Origin: Candidatus Cloacimonadota bacterium | GTDB taxonomy: Bacteria; Cloacimonadota; Cloacimonadia; Cloacimonadales; Cloacimonadaceae | Length of the DNA stretch: 64,000 nt | Assembly (NCBI GenBank): GCA_028695495.1 | Contig: JAQVIX010000004.1 | Location: 1 to 64,000 of the forward strand | Direction: 5' to 3' | In this document: positions 9,581 through 19,400 of the stretch, piece by piece | Layout of the letters: every line of letters starts with the position of its first letter | Numbering within the stretch: position 1 is the stretch's first letter | Notes under the pieces: model-generated | Database searches by the model: none | What the model was told of the DNA's origin: nothing | Seen by the model: only the letters and a program-made list of their open reading frames with translations | Position numbers and translations under genes: made by a program

Positions 9581-11572
9581 TTAATCTGCTTTTACGATTG
9601 CCAATACATCGCCTTTATTTACGTTTGCGCCGGCAGCCAAAGGCGTGGCTACCAAGGTGCCATCCACCGGAGAGGGGATGTTGTTATACATTTTCATGGC
9701 TTCCAATACCAGGATGGTTTCGCCACGGCTCACCTTATCGCCCAGCTGCTTTTCATATTTGACTAACATGCCGGGCATGGGTGCGCTTACGTTTTCGCCA
9801 CCAGCTATAGGGGCAGAAACGGCGGCAGGTGCGGCTACAGGTGCCGGACTGGCTACCGGAGCCGGTGCAGGGGCAGGACGCGGTGTGGCGGGAGCTACCG
9901 GAGCCACGGGGGCGGGACGGCTGCTAATTACCCGCGGTGCGCCACCTTTTTCAGATACTTCTACCAAGTAGTAGCTACCATCTACAAATACATCAAATTG
10001 CCGGGCATCTTCGGGCTTTGCGGGTGCTTCCGGCTTCTCAATCAGCTTACCAGCTTTGGCTTTGGCGATAAGCTCGTTCTCTGCCTTTACCGCTTCCATA
10101 GTGGTGGGCTTCATTTCTTCCGGCATGGGTTCCACGCCGTATTTGATCTTGAGAAACTTTTTGCCGGTAAGGTTATAGATTGCCACAATCAGCTCGTCAT
10201 CGATATTCTTTGCCAAGCCTTTAGTTTCCTCTTTCACGCCATCCAGAGCGGGGGGAATTACGTCTCCCGGACGCACGGTGATAGGCGTTTCGCCTTTGGG
10301 ATAGCCCTTTAGTGCCTTGGCCTGCACCTCTTTATCGATGGGCAGGGTGGTTTTGCCATACAGCCCGTAGCAGAGGTCTTTTACCTGCTCGGTAATGCGG
10401 GCATATTCGCCATCTTTGGTATCAAATAGCGCGTTATTTACGCTCTGGATACCCACGATCTGCGAGGTGGGCGTTACCAAAGGAATCTGCCCCAATTCCT
10501 TACGCACCTTGGGGATTTCGGCAAATACATCGTCCAACTTGTCCAAAGCATCCATCTGGCGCAATTGATTTACCAGGTTTGAGAGCATCCCACCAGGAGT
10601 TTGATGAATGATTACATCGGTATCGATGATGCTATGCTTTGTATTATCCGCAAATTGCAGATATTTCGGGATGTCTTTTTCCATTTCTTTGCCAATCTTA
10701 TTCAGCAGATTGATATCAAATCCGGTATCGCGATTGGTACCCAAAAGCGAGATTATCAAAGGCTCGATGGCGGGGTGCGAGGTGCGGTAAGCATAAGGTG
10801 CCACGCAGGTATCGATGATATCCACGCCCGCTTCGATGGCTTTAAAGAGCGCCAGATCGCCCATACCGGAGGTAAAGTGCGTATGCAGATGCACCGGCAC
10901 TTTTACTGCGGATTTTAGCGCTTTGATAAGCTCAAAAGCATCGTATGGCGCTACCAAGCCTGCCATATCCTTGATGCACACGGTATCTGCACCCATCTCT
11001 TCCAGCTGTTTGGCTTTATTTACGTAATATTCAATGTTGTAAATCTCGCCGCCCATCCGCTGCTCGGTAAGCGAATAGCAGATGGCGCCCTGGAAGTGTT
11101 TATTATTCTTCTTTACTATCTTTACGGCGGTTTGGAAGTTTCTAAAGTCGTTTAAGGCATCGAAAATGCGGAAGATATCGATGCCATTATCGCAGGCACG
11201 CTGCACAAAGGCTTCCACCACATCGTCCGCATAATTCTGATACCCCACCAGGTTTTGCCCACGCAGCAGCATGGAGAAAGGGGTCTTGGTGATATATTTC
11301 TTTAGTGTGCGAATGCGCTCCCAGGGGTCTTCGCCCAAAAAGCGGTGCATGGTATCGAAGGTGGCTCCGCCCCATACTTCCATGCTGTAAAAGCCCACTT
11401 CGTCCATCAGCTCTGCTACGTGCAGCATATCTTCGGTTCTGCCACGGGTAGCAAAGAGGCTCTGATGCCCGTCGCGAAAGCTAAGGTCTTGTATTTTGAT
11501 AGGATTGGCGGCTTTGGGACGATCCGCTTCATAGCGCATCGCCGTGCGTTCGAGGATGCCGTGTTTATCCAT
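9581..11572 (-). CDS. oadA: Biotin-dependent pyruvate/oxaloacetate carboxyltransferase with biotin carrier domain (5S + 1.3S-like)
   Basis: 663 residues. About 20-480 form the pyruvate carboxyltransferase TIM barrel and PYC_OADA domain: metal-binding Asp in [14 protein letters not shown], the carbamylated Lys in [18 protein letters not shown] for the metal. About 525-590 is an Ala/Pro-rich flexible linker. The last 75 residues are a biotinyl domain with the attachment site EAMKMYN. The enzyme moves a carboxyl group between biotin and pyruvate/oxaloacetate. The partner genes upstream (12S-like carboxyltransferase and a small subunit) and the absence of a sodium-pump beta subunit or biotin carboxylase make a transcarboxylase more likely than an Na+-pumping oxaloacetate decarboxylase. 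The ATG has AAGGAG five bases upstream. Confidence 0.9.
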   Translation of the reverse strand: MDKHGILERTAMRYEADRPKAANPIKIQDLSFRDGHQSLFATRGRTEDMLHVAELMDEVGFYSMEVWGGATFDTMHRFLGEDPWERIRTLKKYITKTPFSMLLRGQNLVGYQNYADDVVEAFVQRACDNGIDIFRIFDALNDFRNFQTAVKIVKKNNKHFQGAICYSLTEQRMGGEIYNIEYYVNKAKQLEEMGADTVCIKDMAGLVAPYDAFELIKALKSAVKVPVHLHTHFTSGMGDLALFKAIEAGVDIIDTCVAPYAYRTSHPAIEPLIISLLGTNRDTGFDINLLNKIGKEMEKDIPKYLQFADNTKHSIIDTDVIIHQTPGGMLSNLVNQLRQMDALDKLDDVFAEIPKVRKELGQIPLVTPTSQIVGIQSVNNALFDTKDGEYARITEQVKDLCYGLYGKTTLPIDKEVQAKALKGYPKGETPITVRPGDVIPPALDGVKEETKGLAKNIDDELIVAIYNLTGKKFLKIKYGVEPMPEEMKPTTMEAVKAENELIAKAKAGKLIEKPEAPAKPEDARQFDVFVDGSYYLVEVSEKGGAPRVISSRPAPVAPVAPATPRPAPAPAPVASPAPVAAPAAVSAPIAGGENVSAPMPGMLVKYEKQLGDKVSRGETILVLEAMKMYNNIPSPVDGTLVATPLAAGANVNKGDVLAIVKAD

Positions 11573-11583
11573 TTTTGCTCCTT

Positions 11584-11772
11584 TTATCTGTTTCTTTTTA
11601 TTATTCTACGTTGGATGATATCGCGGTATTGCATGGTAAGCGCGCGTCCGGCTGCTGCCCAGGGATGGCTGGGATTTGCCGGCTGCATGCTCTGATAGCT
11701 TTCATATACAGTTTCACTATTGATCAGTGCCATTACGGCGCTGATGGCGGCGAGTTCTCGTTTATCTTTCAT
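11584..11772 (-). CDS. Small subunit of biotin-dependent carboxylase complex (epsilon/OadG-like)
   Basis: 62 residues lying between the two carboxyltransferase genes on the same strand, 12 bases after one and 11 before the other. The sequence has an acidic/aliphatic start (KRELAAISAVMALI) and a PSHPWAAAGRALTM segment with a basic tail (QRRIIKRNR). This resembles the small subunits found beside mmdA/pccB genes, where a P-x-x-PW-x-x-xGR pattern is common. The start is an ATG with AAGGAAC about eight bases upstream. It has no membrane segment. It is probably a structural subunit joining the carboxyltransferase parts; the family assignment is by pattern and context only. Confidence 0.65.
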   Translation of the reverse strand: MKDKRELAAISAVMALINSETVYESYQSMQPANPSHPWAAAGRALTMQYRDIIQRRIIKRNR

Positions 11773-11784
11773 GTTTATAGTTCC

Positions 11785-13338
11785 TTAGGAGGGGATATTG
11801 CCGTGCTTTTTGGGCGGCAGGCTTTCGCTCTTGCTGCTCATTATTTCTAAGGCATCTATCAAGCGCTTGCGCGTATCCGAAGGCACGATAATCGCATCTA
11901 CATAGCCGCGGGATGCCGCCACATAAGGATTATTAAATTGCTCTTCATAAATCTGGATCATCTCGTTGCGCTTGGCAGCTTGGTCTTCGGCACCGGCTAT
12001 CTCTTTGCGGAAGATGATATTAGCCGCACCCTGCGCACCCATTACGGCAATCTCCGCACTCGGCCAGGCAAATACCATATCGGCACCCAAATGGCGCGAG
12101 CTCATGGCGATATAGCTGCCGCCATAGTCCTTGCGCGTTACCACCGTTAGCTTGGGCACAGTCGCCTCGGAATAGCACCATAAAAGCTTGGCACCATGGC
12201 GGATAATCCCGCTATGCTCCTGCTGCGTTCCCGGCAAATAACCCGGCACATCCACAAAGGTGACCAGCGGAATATTGAAGGCATCGCAGAAGCGGATAAA
12301 ACGCGTAGCCTTATCCGAAGCGTCAATATCCAAACAGCCTGCCAATACCGTTGGCTGATTTGCCACAATCCCCACGCTGCGTCCATTTAGCCGCGCAAAG
12401 CCCACGATGATATTTTGGGCATAATAGTAATGCGGCTCAAAGAAAAAGCCATCATCCACCACGCTGCGAATTACATCCCGCATATCGTAGCTTTCGCGGG
12501 GGTTATCCGGAATGATTGTGTCCAGCTCCGGGCAATCTCTCCAGGGATCGTCCAAAGTATCCAGCCGCGGCGCATCTTCCATATTGTTCGAGGGGATAAA
12601 GCTAAGCAGAGCTTTGATTTCCTCGATGGCATGTGCATCGCTTTCGCAGGCAAAATGCGCATTGCCGCTCTTGCTATTATGCGTCATGGCGCCGCCCAGC
12701 TCTTCCTGTGTAGTTTGCTCGCCGGTAACGGCTTTGATTACATCCGGCCCCGTGATAAACATAAAGCTGGTATTTTTTACCATAAATACAAAGTCCGTCA
12801 TGGCAGGGGAATACACCGCACCGCCGGCACAAGGCCCCATGATGGCGGTAATCTGGGGGATAACGCCGCTGGCACGGGAGTTTCTAAAAAAGATATCGCC
12901 GTAGCCTTTCAGCGCATCTACTCCTTCCTGAATGCGCGCACCGCCGGAATCGTTGATCCCAACGCAGGGCACTCCGGATTTTAGCGCCATATCCATCACC
13001 TTGCAAATCTTGGCAGCGTGCATCTCACCCAAAGAGCCGCCCCGCGCCGTAAAATCCTGCGAGAAGGCAAAGACGGGTCTGCCATTTACCAGCCCATGAC
13101 CGGTAATCACGCCATCGGAGGGGATTTCGTTCTTTTCCATACCAAAATTCGTGCAACGATGGCTTACAAACATATCGAGTTCGCGAAATGTGCCCGCATC
13201 AAAAAGCAGGTCAAGCCGCTCGCGGGCAGTTAGTTTGCCGCCGGCTTTTTGCTTTTCCACGGCTTTGGCACCGCCTAATTCGAGGGTTTTTCGTTCTTTT
13301 TCCAGCAGTTTCTGGATCTGCTCTTGAGTAGTGTGCAT
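11785..13338 (-). CDS. mmdA: Acyl-CoA carboxyltransferase (methylmalonyl-CoA/propionyl-CoA, 12S-like)
   Basis: 517 residues, full length for the carboxyltransferase subunit of propionyl-CoA carboxylase, methylmalonyl-CoA decarboxylase or the 12S subunit of transcarboxylase. Seen are the N-terminal [15 protein letters not shown], the oxyanion-hole glycines in [19 protein letters not shown] and [16 protein letters not shown], and in the second half [26 protein letters not shown] and [10 protein letters not shown]. It transfers carboxyl between biotin and propionyl-CoA. It is first in a run of five genes (small subunit, 5S-like protein with biotin domain, pyrR, pyrF). With a pyruvate carboxyltransferase next door, methylmalonyl-CoA:pyruvate transcarboxylase is the best reading. 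Confidence 0.9.
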   Translation of the reverse strand: MHTTQEQIQKLLEKERKTLELGGAKAVEKQKAGGKLTARERLDLLFDAGTFRELDMFVSHRCTNFGMEKNEIPSDGVITGHGLVNGRPVFAFSQDFTARGGSLGEMHAAKICKVMDMALKSGVPCVGINDSGGARIQEGVDALKGYGDIFFRNSRASGVIPQITAIMGPCAGGAVYSPAMTDFVFMVKNTSFMFITGPDVIKAVTGEQTTQEELGGAMTHNSKSGNAHFACESDAHAIEEIKALLSFIPSNNMEDAPRLDTLDDPWRDCPELDTIIPDNPRESYDMRDVIRSVVDDGFFFEPHYYYAQNIIVGFARLNGRSVGIVANQPTVLAGCLDIDASDKATRFIRFCDAFNIPLVTFVDVPGYLPGTQQEHSGIIRHGAKLLWCYSEATVPKLTVVTRKDYGGSYIAMSSRHLGADMVFAWPSAEIAVMGAQGAANIIFRKEIAGAEDQAAKRNEMIQIYEEQFNNPYVAASRGYVDAIIVPSDTRKRLIDALEIMSSKSESLPPKKHGNIPS

Positions 13339-13628
13339 TTATACCTCTTTTTCATCTTACTTTTTTCTAAATAATACCTGCTGCTTGCGCTTGCTACTGC
13401 ATCTTAAAGGCAGAAGATACCGCAATCATAACAGAATAGCCAATATTCAAAATGACTTCATTTTGTCAAATGCTTTTTTGGCTGCGCTTCGCTTCGCCAG
13501 GTGTTAGGTTTTAGGTCTTAGGTGTTAGGCGCTGCGCTCGGGACGGAGTTATTTGTTTTGGGATTAGCATTTAGGAAAGGGTGAAAATAAAGCTTTTACC
13601 GCGAATGACGCGAATTAGAACGCTAATT
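13339..13628. other. Intergenic region upstream of the carboxyltransferase operon
   Basis: It must contain the promoter of the leftward carboxyltransferase operon, but I could not single out convincing boxes. From about 13476 it runs into repeat family A (see the next entry). Confidence 0.4.
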
Positions 13629-13806
13629 TACGCTAATACACATAGCGAACTATGAAACCTTTCCTTATATCACATACACCATGCGTCAGCATCTAATAAA
13701 CCATTGCGAGCCTACGAGCAATACCTTCATTATTCATCATTCATCATTCATTATTCATTTGCGGAGCGAAGCGCAGCAAGCCTCATTATTCATTGCAACT
13801 GAGCGC
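13476..13806 (+). repeat. Repeat family A, full copy
   Basis: The recognisable order is: a GGTGTTAGG-rich simple stretch, GGAGTTATTTGTTTTGGGAT, AGCATTTAGGAAAGGGTGAA, GCGAATTAGAACGCTAATTT, CACATAGCGAACTATGAAAC, CCATGCGTCAGC, ATAAACCATTGCGAG, then a run of ATTCATC/ATTCATT units. Other copies lie at 22.86-23.16 (reverse), 26.34-27.11 (reverse, interrupted), 30.53-30.69 (reverse, degraded), 54.38-54.66, 54.90-55.07 (reverse) and 61.89-62.02 kb. Its right end supplies the stop codon and last codons of the lipoprotein gene at 13790. Confidence 0.85.
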
Positions 13807-14629
13807 GTTGCTTGCGCGCCCTTTTGGTTTCAAAGCCCGCATAAAACACGGGGCAATACCCGCTATGATCCTTGCCCTTGCCATATTCTATGCCATATTG
13901 CACGGTGACCGCCAAGCTGCGGGTCATATTCATATCTATATGTGCCATAGCGGCATAGCGGTCTATCGCGTTTTTCGGCTGATTGTAATACCAGCTCGTC
14001 TCAAAAACTGCCGGTCCGCAATGGTTCATATCCCCTTCAAAATAATCCCGCGCTCCGCGTAAGGTACCGCTAAAGACAAAACTTGGATAATTGTCTTTAT
14101 TTTGAAATGGGTTTTGGCACAAGTAGCTAAGGGTGAGAGGTATTTCCACCCCTTTATGTGAGTGCTTCAGATAATAGCGTTCACCCGGAATTACTACCCC
14201 GCCAGATACGCTAAGAGCAGGTGATGCTGCCAAATAGAGATCCTTGCCCAAGCTAAATGATTTTATCAGATGAGCTTTAAGCTGCAGGGTTGAGCCAAAA
14301 CTCCGGGCTTCATATCCGCAACGCTCCATGCCGGAAGTAATCCCCATGCCATATTGAACTACCGTAGAAAACCCTTTGCCCAGTCCTCTTCTATAACAGA
14401 AGGGGGCGAAGCTGCCAAAGAATTCATTTTCTTCGGAATGCAGATGAACGTCTACGCTATCCGGAGTAAAGGTACCCAGATAAAAGATGTTGTTCAAAGA
14501 GCTAATTCCAGTAGACATGGTAGTTTCCCCCATTTCCAGTGGAACGGCGTTAAAAGGATGGTGGTTGCTAATGGTATAGCAAGCGCTGAGTAGGAGTAAA
14601 GGCAAAAATAACAAGTATCTTACTTTCAT
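13790..14629 (-). CDS. Predicted lipoprotein, function unknown
   Basis: 279 residues from the ATG at 14629. That start is chosen because AAGGAG stands six bases upstream and MKVRYLLFLPLLLLSAC is then a perfect lipoprotein signal with lipobox LSAC. The mature part is rich in aromatic and Gly residues with alternating hydrophobic stretches (GFSTVVQYGMGIT, LYLAASPALSVSGGVVI, RSLAVTVQYGIEYG). This would fit a small beta-barrel-like or membrane-associated outer-membrane protein. I recognise no family. The last residues (KRARKQRAQLQ) and the stop fall inside repeat sequence: the same bases, GCAACGCGCTCAGTTGCAAT in reverse, recur near 15828-15850. The natural C-terminus may thus have been altered by the repeat. 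It is flanked on both sides by repeats and has no operon partner. Confidence 0.7.
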   Translation of the reverse strand: MKVRYLLFLPLLLLSACYTISNHHPFNAVPLEMGETTMSTGISSLNNIFYLGTFTPDSVDVHLHSEENEFFGSFAPFCYRRGLGKGFSTVVQYGMGITSGMERCGYEARSFGSTLQLKAHLIKSFSLGKDLYLAASPALSVSGGVVIPGERYYLKHSHKGVEIPLTLSYLCQNPFQNKDNYPSFVFSGTLRGARDYFEGDMNHCGPAVFETSWYYNQPKNAIDRYAAMAHIDMNMTRSLAVTVQYGIEYGKGKDHSGYCPVFYAGFETKRARKQRAQLQ

Positions 14630-14741
14630 GGTTGCTCCTTTTAAGCAGGCAATAATTGAAAATATCTCTTGCAATTATTGTTCCATTTGCGTCGCTGCGC
14701 TACGCAGGTGGCAGGTCTTAGGCCTTAGGCGCTGCGCACGC

Positions 14742-15781
14742 ACTGGAATTGTAGGGGCAGACCAATGTGTCTGCCCAATGGCTACACGGATTGAGCGGAT
14801 TTTGACGGATACCACGGATTATTTTATCGTGGGAAGGCATCTTGCCGTTTGATTGTAAAAAGCGACATCTTGTCGCTATTGTTAAGGCAGGCATGGAGTT
14901 AATGGCGCTTATCCGCCTTTTAGTGTACCAATTTCAAGTGCCAAAGTGTACCAATTTTAAATACCATCTACATCATTTTACCATTATCGGATAAGTTCGG
15001 AATTTGGTATCCTCAAGAAATGCTAAAACATACAACCGAGCAGAACTCCTAACGGGGTTCCGCTCGGCAGGCATGTTGAAAATATCGGATAGGTATGGCA
15101 TTTCGGGGCATTCTGCCAAAATGAACACCGCAACAAATAATGTCCCGATATTCTTTGTTATGTTGTTCATTTTTGTATCAGGACACCCCAACCGCCGCTC
15201 ACCCGTCTCTTTCCCTCGCAATGCCCTCACCTCTACCCAGAATTTGCCGGTAGAGGCGAGGGCATTGCGAGGGTATCAATAGAGGAAGAGCCTATGCACC
15301 GAGTCTCGTACTGAAATTGGTTGACCAATAATTGAGCCAAATGAGGTGATTTATACTCGGCAAACGATTAAAAAATATGTCGTGTATAAATAATCTTAAA
15401 AGCTCAAAGCTTTTCCAGGTTCAAAAGCTCATAAAAGATGGAAGTTTAAACAGGAAATATCATGCTTGGCTGCCGAGCGGAACCCCGTTAGGAGTTCCGC
15501 TCGGTTGTATGTTTTAGCATTTCTTGAGGATACCAAATTCCGAACTTATCTGATAAAGGTAAAATGAATAGCACAGCAAGGAATGTTCACACCTGAAATG
15601 TTCCGCCACTTGAAGTCAATGGCGCTTGTGCACCGTGGAGTTTATAGCGACAAGATGTCGCATTTACAATCAAACGGCAAGATGCCGTTCCCACGATAAA
15701 ATAATCCGTGGTATCCGTCAAAATCTGTTTAATCCGTGTAACCATTGGGCATACACATTGGTCTGCCCCTACAATTCCAGT
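14742..15781. repeat. Nested inverted-repeat structure with central hairpin
   Basis: Outer arms 14742-14879 and 15644-15781 are near-reverse complements (each begins or ends with ACTGGAATTGTAGGGGCAG and contains GGCAAGATGCC and GCGACAAGATGTCGC motifs). Inner arms 14974-15075 and 15461-15566 are also reverse complements (TTCGGAATTTGGTATCCTCA; a GGAACCCCGTTAGG hairpin inside). At the centre, 15213-15237 and 15249-15273 form a 25-bp stem with one mismatch and an 11-base loop. No open frame longer than about 90 codons inside shows protein character. The structure looks like stacked non-autonomous insertions or a fold-back element. Confidence 0.8.
15213..15273. repeat. Hairpin CCCTCGCAATGCCCTC family, copy 1
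   Basis: A 25-bp stem around an 11-base loop; the arms read CCCTCGCAATGCCCTC...CTCTACC and the reverse complement with one mismatch. A diverged second copy is at 44825-44885. It sits at the exact centre of the nested inverted repeat. Confidence 0.85.
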
Positions 15782-16458
15782 ACGAGCGCAGCAGCTGCCA
15801 CCTGTTACCTGATCCCTGCGACCGGGCAACGCGCTCAGTTGCAATGAATAATGGCGGTATTGCTCGCGAGCTTCGCAATGGCTAATCATAGCTTACGCAT
15901 GGTGTGTGTAATTGGGGAAAGCCATTTGAGCTCCCAGAAGCACAAATGGCATGCTTTTTAGCTTCATCATTTATAAACCCTAAGAAAAAAGAGCTTGACA
16001 GCATTTTGAATATATATTTTGTGGGATTTATATGTTTGATAATAGTCAGCTTGCATTTTGGCGAACCCATGGCAAGCACATATTTACTTAATTAGCAATG
16101 ATATTTTAGAAAAGGTTTTTTATGCTATTTAGGAAAGACGCCCAGCACTATGAGGGTTTTTGGGTATCAGTGGAGAGAAGCGTCCACTTCCTGCACCTTA
16201 GCATGCAAAAATCAAATACCAATAGTATCCTTATGGGAAAATCTTATCCAGGCATAGCATTTGCCAGAATAATCGTCGCACATTATCACAAAACCGCTAT
16301 GAATGGAAATTACCCTTGGAAACTACTATCTCAAACCCCATCAAAATCAAACGGTAACCCAACCCAGGCTTATTGTGCCTGCGTTTTAGGAGGTATTGCC
16401 GCTTAATTTCTTCACAAAACTCATCTAAAACCCCCTTTAATAATAAGGAGTAATCAAT

Positions 16459-19400
16459 ATGAAAAGATACTTAATCTTATTAAGCCTCTTAACCTTGATG
16501 CTACCCCTCGTTGCCGGAGTATATACCATTGGCGAGGGCACCCTTACGCAGCAGTATATACCTGTTTACGGCTGGTATGATTATAGCTGGAGCAAGATAA
16601 TCTACACCGCGGCTGAAATGAGCAACGCCGGACTAACTGCCATGCAAATGGACGGTGTAGGTTTCAACGTGTCCAATACACCGGTGAATTACACCAAAAA
16701 CCCGATCAAAGTATTTATACGCCATACTACCGCTAATACCATTGATAACACATACCCCAATAACGCCGAATTCCAAGAGGTATTTAACGGATCTTATACC
16801 TGGAATGGCAGCGGCTGGCACTACTTCGTGTTTGATAACCCCTTCTTCTGGGATGGTACAAGCAATATCGAGCTGCTGTTTGAAAACTGGGATGGCAGCT
16901 ACACAGGCAGCTATCCACAGCAATACTCACATAGTACAAGCACAAACCTGGCTGTTTATAATTACCAGGATAGCAGTTTCCCCACTTCTTCGGGAACGAC
17001 AACCACCACCAGGCCCAATATCCAGATTGTTACCCCTATGGTGGCTCCTCCGGGATCCACTACTTTGGTACAGCCACCCAGTGGCGCCACGATGCTCCCC
17101 ACCAGTGTAAACCTAATGTGGAATGCAACATTGGGAGCAGATGGCTATAAGCTCTATTTTGGCAGCTCCCCCACTCCGCCTTTGGTAGCGGATTTGGGCG
17201 CTACCACCAGCTATAACGCCACAAACTTGCAAAACGAGACCACTTACTACTGGCAAATAGTGCCATACAATACTTATGGCGATGCCAACAATTGCCCGGT
17301 ATGGAACTTTACCACCATCGCCGCCGGATTGATCCAGATCGGAACTGGCACTGCCAGTACTTACCGGCCTTTCAGCACCTTGTATGGCTATGAGCGCAGT
17401 GCAGCGCTTTATACCCAAGACCAGATCGGCACTTACGGTATGGTTACCAGCCTGGCATGGAGCGTGGGTAGCGCCGGCACTGCCAATACGCCTTACAAGA
17501 TTTGGATGAAGAGCATACCGGAAAACGCTTTAACATACGAAACCTGGGATAATATGATAGATGGCGCCACCCTGGTAAAAGAAGGAAACCATAGCTTTAA
17601 TAGCACCGGTTGGCACACTTTCATCCTGGATGTACCCTTCATCTATGCCACGGGCAACCTCCTGATCGGCGTGCAATCGGATTCCGGCGGCAGCGGCAGC
17701 GGCGGCTATCCTTATATTCATTATACCAGTGGCAATACTAATAAACACCAAACCTGGTATCAGGATAACAGCCCTTCCACCTCTACAGGAAATCTACTTG
17801 CAACCCTGCCTAATATCATGATGCAATTAACCGAACCTACCGGCGACCCCGGTTTTGCTATTAATCCCAGCATCTACAACTTTGGTGATGTAAGAGTGGG
17901 CAGCACGAAGTCCCAGAACTTTACCATTACGAACATAGGTGGCGGGGATCTGATAGTAAATAGCATTACGGTTTCCGGAAACCCCGATTTTACGCTTAGC
18001 AATCTACCCAACTTGCCTGCAACCATGGCAACGATTGAAAATACCAGCTTCACGGTGAATTTTGCACCCTCTGCCATAGGTCTTGCCAGCGCCACTATTA
18101 CTATTACAGATAATATTGGTGGGCGCAGTACGCATACGGTACAGGTATTGGGCAATGGCACAGAATTCCTCATCATTGGAGATGGTTCCTCAAACCAATA
18201 CATGCCCGTAAACGCTTACTACGGCTATACATATAGCCAAAGCATCTACCTGCAAAGTGAGATTAGTACACCAGAGCAGCGTATTGAAAAGATCGCTTAC
18301 TATTGGAACGGCGCCGGAGTGGGAAATTATAGCAATGAATGGGTAATATATATGGGGCATACGGATGACAGCGTCTTTGCCTCTACCACCGGTTGGATTC
18401 CGCTGAGCCAGCTTACACCAGTGTATGCTGGAACTCTGAATATCCCCGCTGTTGCAGGCTGGATTGAGATTGAATTGCATACCCCATTTGTGTATAATAA
18501 CAGTCAAAATCTGGTAATAGCCGTGGATGAGAATAGATCCAGCTACGACGGCTCTTCCCAGTTCTTCTACTGCACTCCTACAGGTAATCAAAATCGCAGC
18601 CTCCGCTATTACAACGACAGCACCAATCCGGATCCTGCTTCTCCGCCCGTAGGCACCTTGGTATCTGCCTATCCAAATATCAAGATGTTTTTTGGTGAAT
18701 TGCCTACAAATCCCATCTTTTCGTATAACCCTGAAAGCCTTGACTTTGAGTATGTAATACACGCCGTTGCCAGCGAAGCGAAAAGCGTAACAGTGCAAAA
18801 CAACGGGGGTGGTGTTCTTAGCCTTAGTGCGGGAAATATCGCTCTATCTGGACCCAATGCTGATGAATTCAGTTTTGATACTGGCAACCTACCCGCAGAC
18901 TTAGGTCCCGGTCAATCTGTAGAAATACCGGTTACCGTCACCCCAATTAGTGAAGGAGCCATCTCTGCTACGCTGCGCATGATGTATGATGGAGTAAATT
19001 ACGATGTGGCACTGAGTGCCGTCGGTTTACCGGAAGGCGTGGCGATAATAGGTAATGGCAACACAACGGGAACCCACCTCCCTATAAACACATTATATGG
19101 CTATAGCTACAGTCAAAGCATCTACCTGCAAAACGAAATCAATACGCAAGATCAACGTATTGAAAAGATCGCTTACTACTGGGATGCAGCCGGTATTGGC
19201 TTAAACAACGACCAATGGACTATTTATATGGGACATACGGATAACACCGGCTTTACCAGTACCACCAGCTGGATTCCTGAGAGCGGTCTTACCCAGGTAT
19301 TTAGTGGCACGGTAAGCTTTCCGGAAACTGCCGGATGGATGGAAATCCTGCTCACCCAGCCTTTTGTGTATAACAATGCGCAAAATCTGGTAATCGCTAC

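Larger units (their letters stand above)
14630..16458. other. 1.8-kb region without a supported gene
   Basis: Most of it (14742-15781) is one nested inverted repeat, described separately. From 15820 to 15900 a piece of repeat family A follows (GAATAATGGCGGTATTGCTC...). The rest up to 16458 is AT-rich, has short open frames without coding character, and presumably holds the promoter and leader of the large gene at 16459, whose ribosome-binding site AAGGAG lies at 16445-16450. Confidence 0.6.

Noticed and set aside
9490-9762. Frames on the plus strand over pyrR and the biotin carrier
   Set aside because: Shadows of well-identified genes on the minus strand.
14973-15282. Open frames of 85 and 92 codons within the nested palindrome, as a transposase remnant
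   Set aside because: They read across both arms and the spacer of an inverted repeat, show no transposase motif, and mirror one another.
15994-16020. TTGACA with AT-rich follow-up as promoter of the giant gene
   Set aside because: No -10 box at a suitable distance and about 450 bases from the start codon.
16122-16406. 94-residue open frame before the giant repeat gene
   Set aside because: No ribosome-binding site of note, no recognisable protein character, in an AT-rich non-coding stretch.
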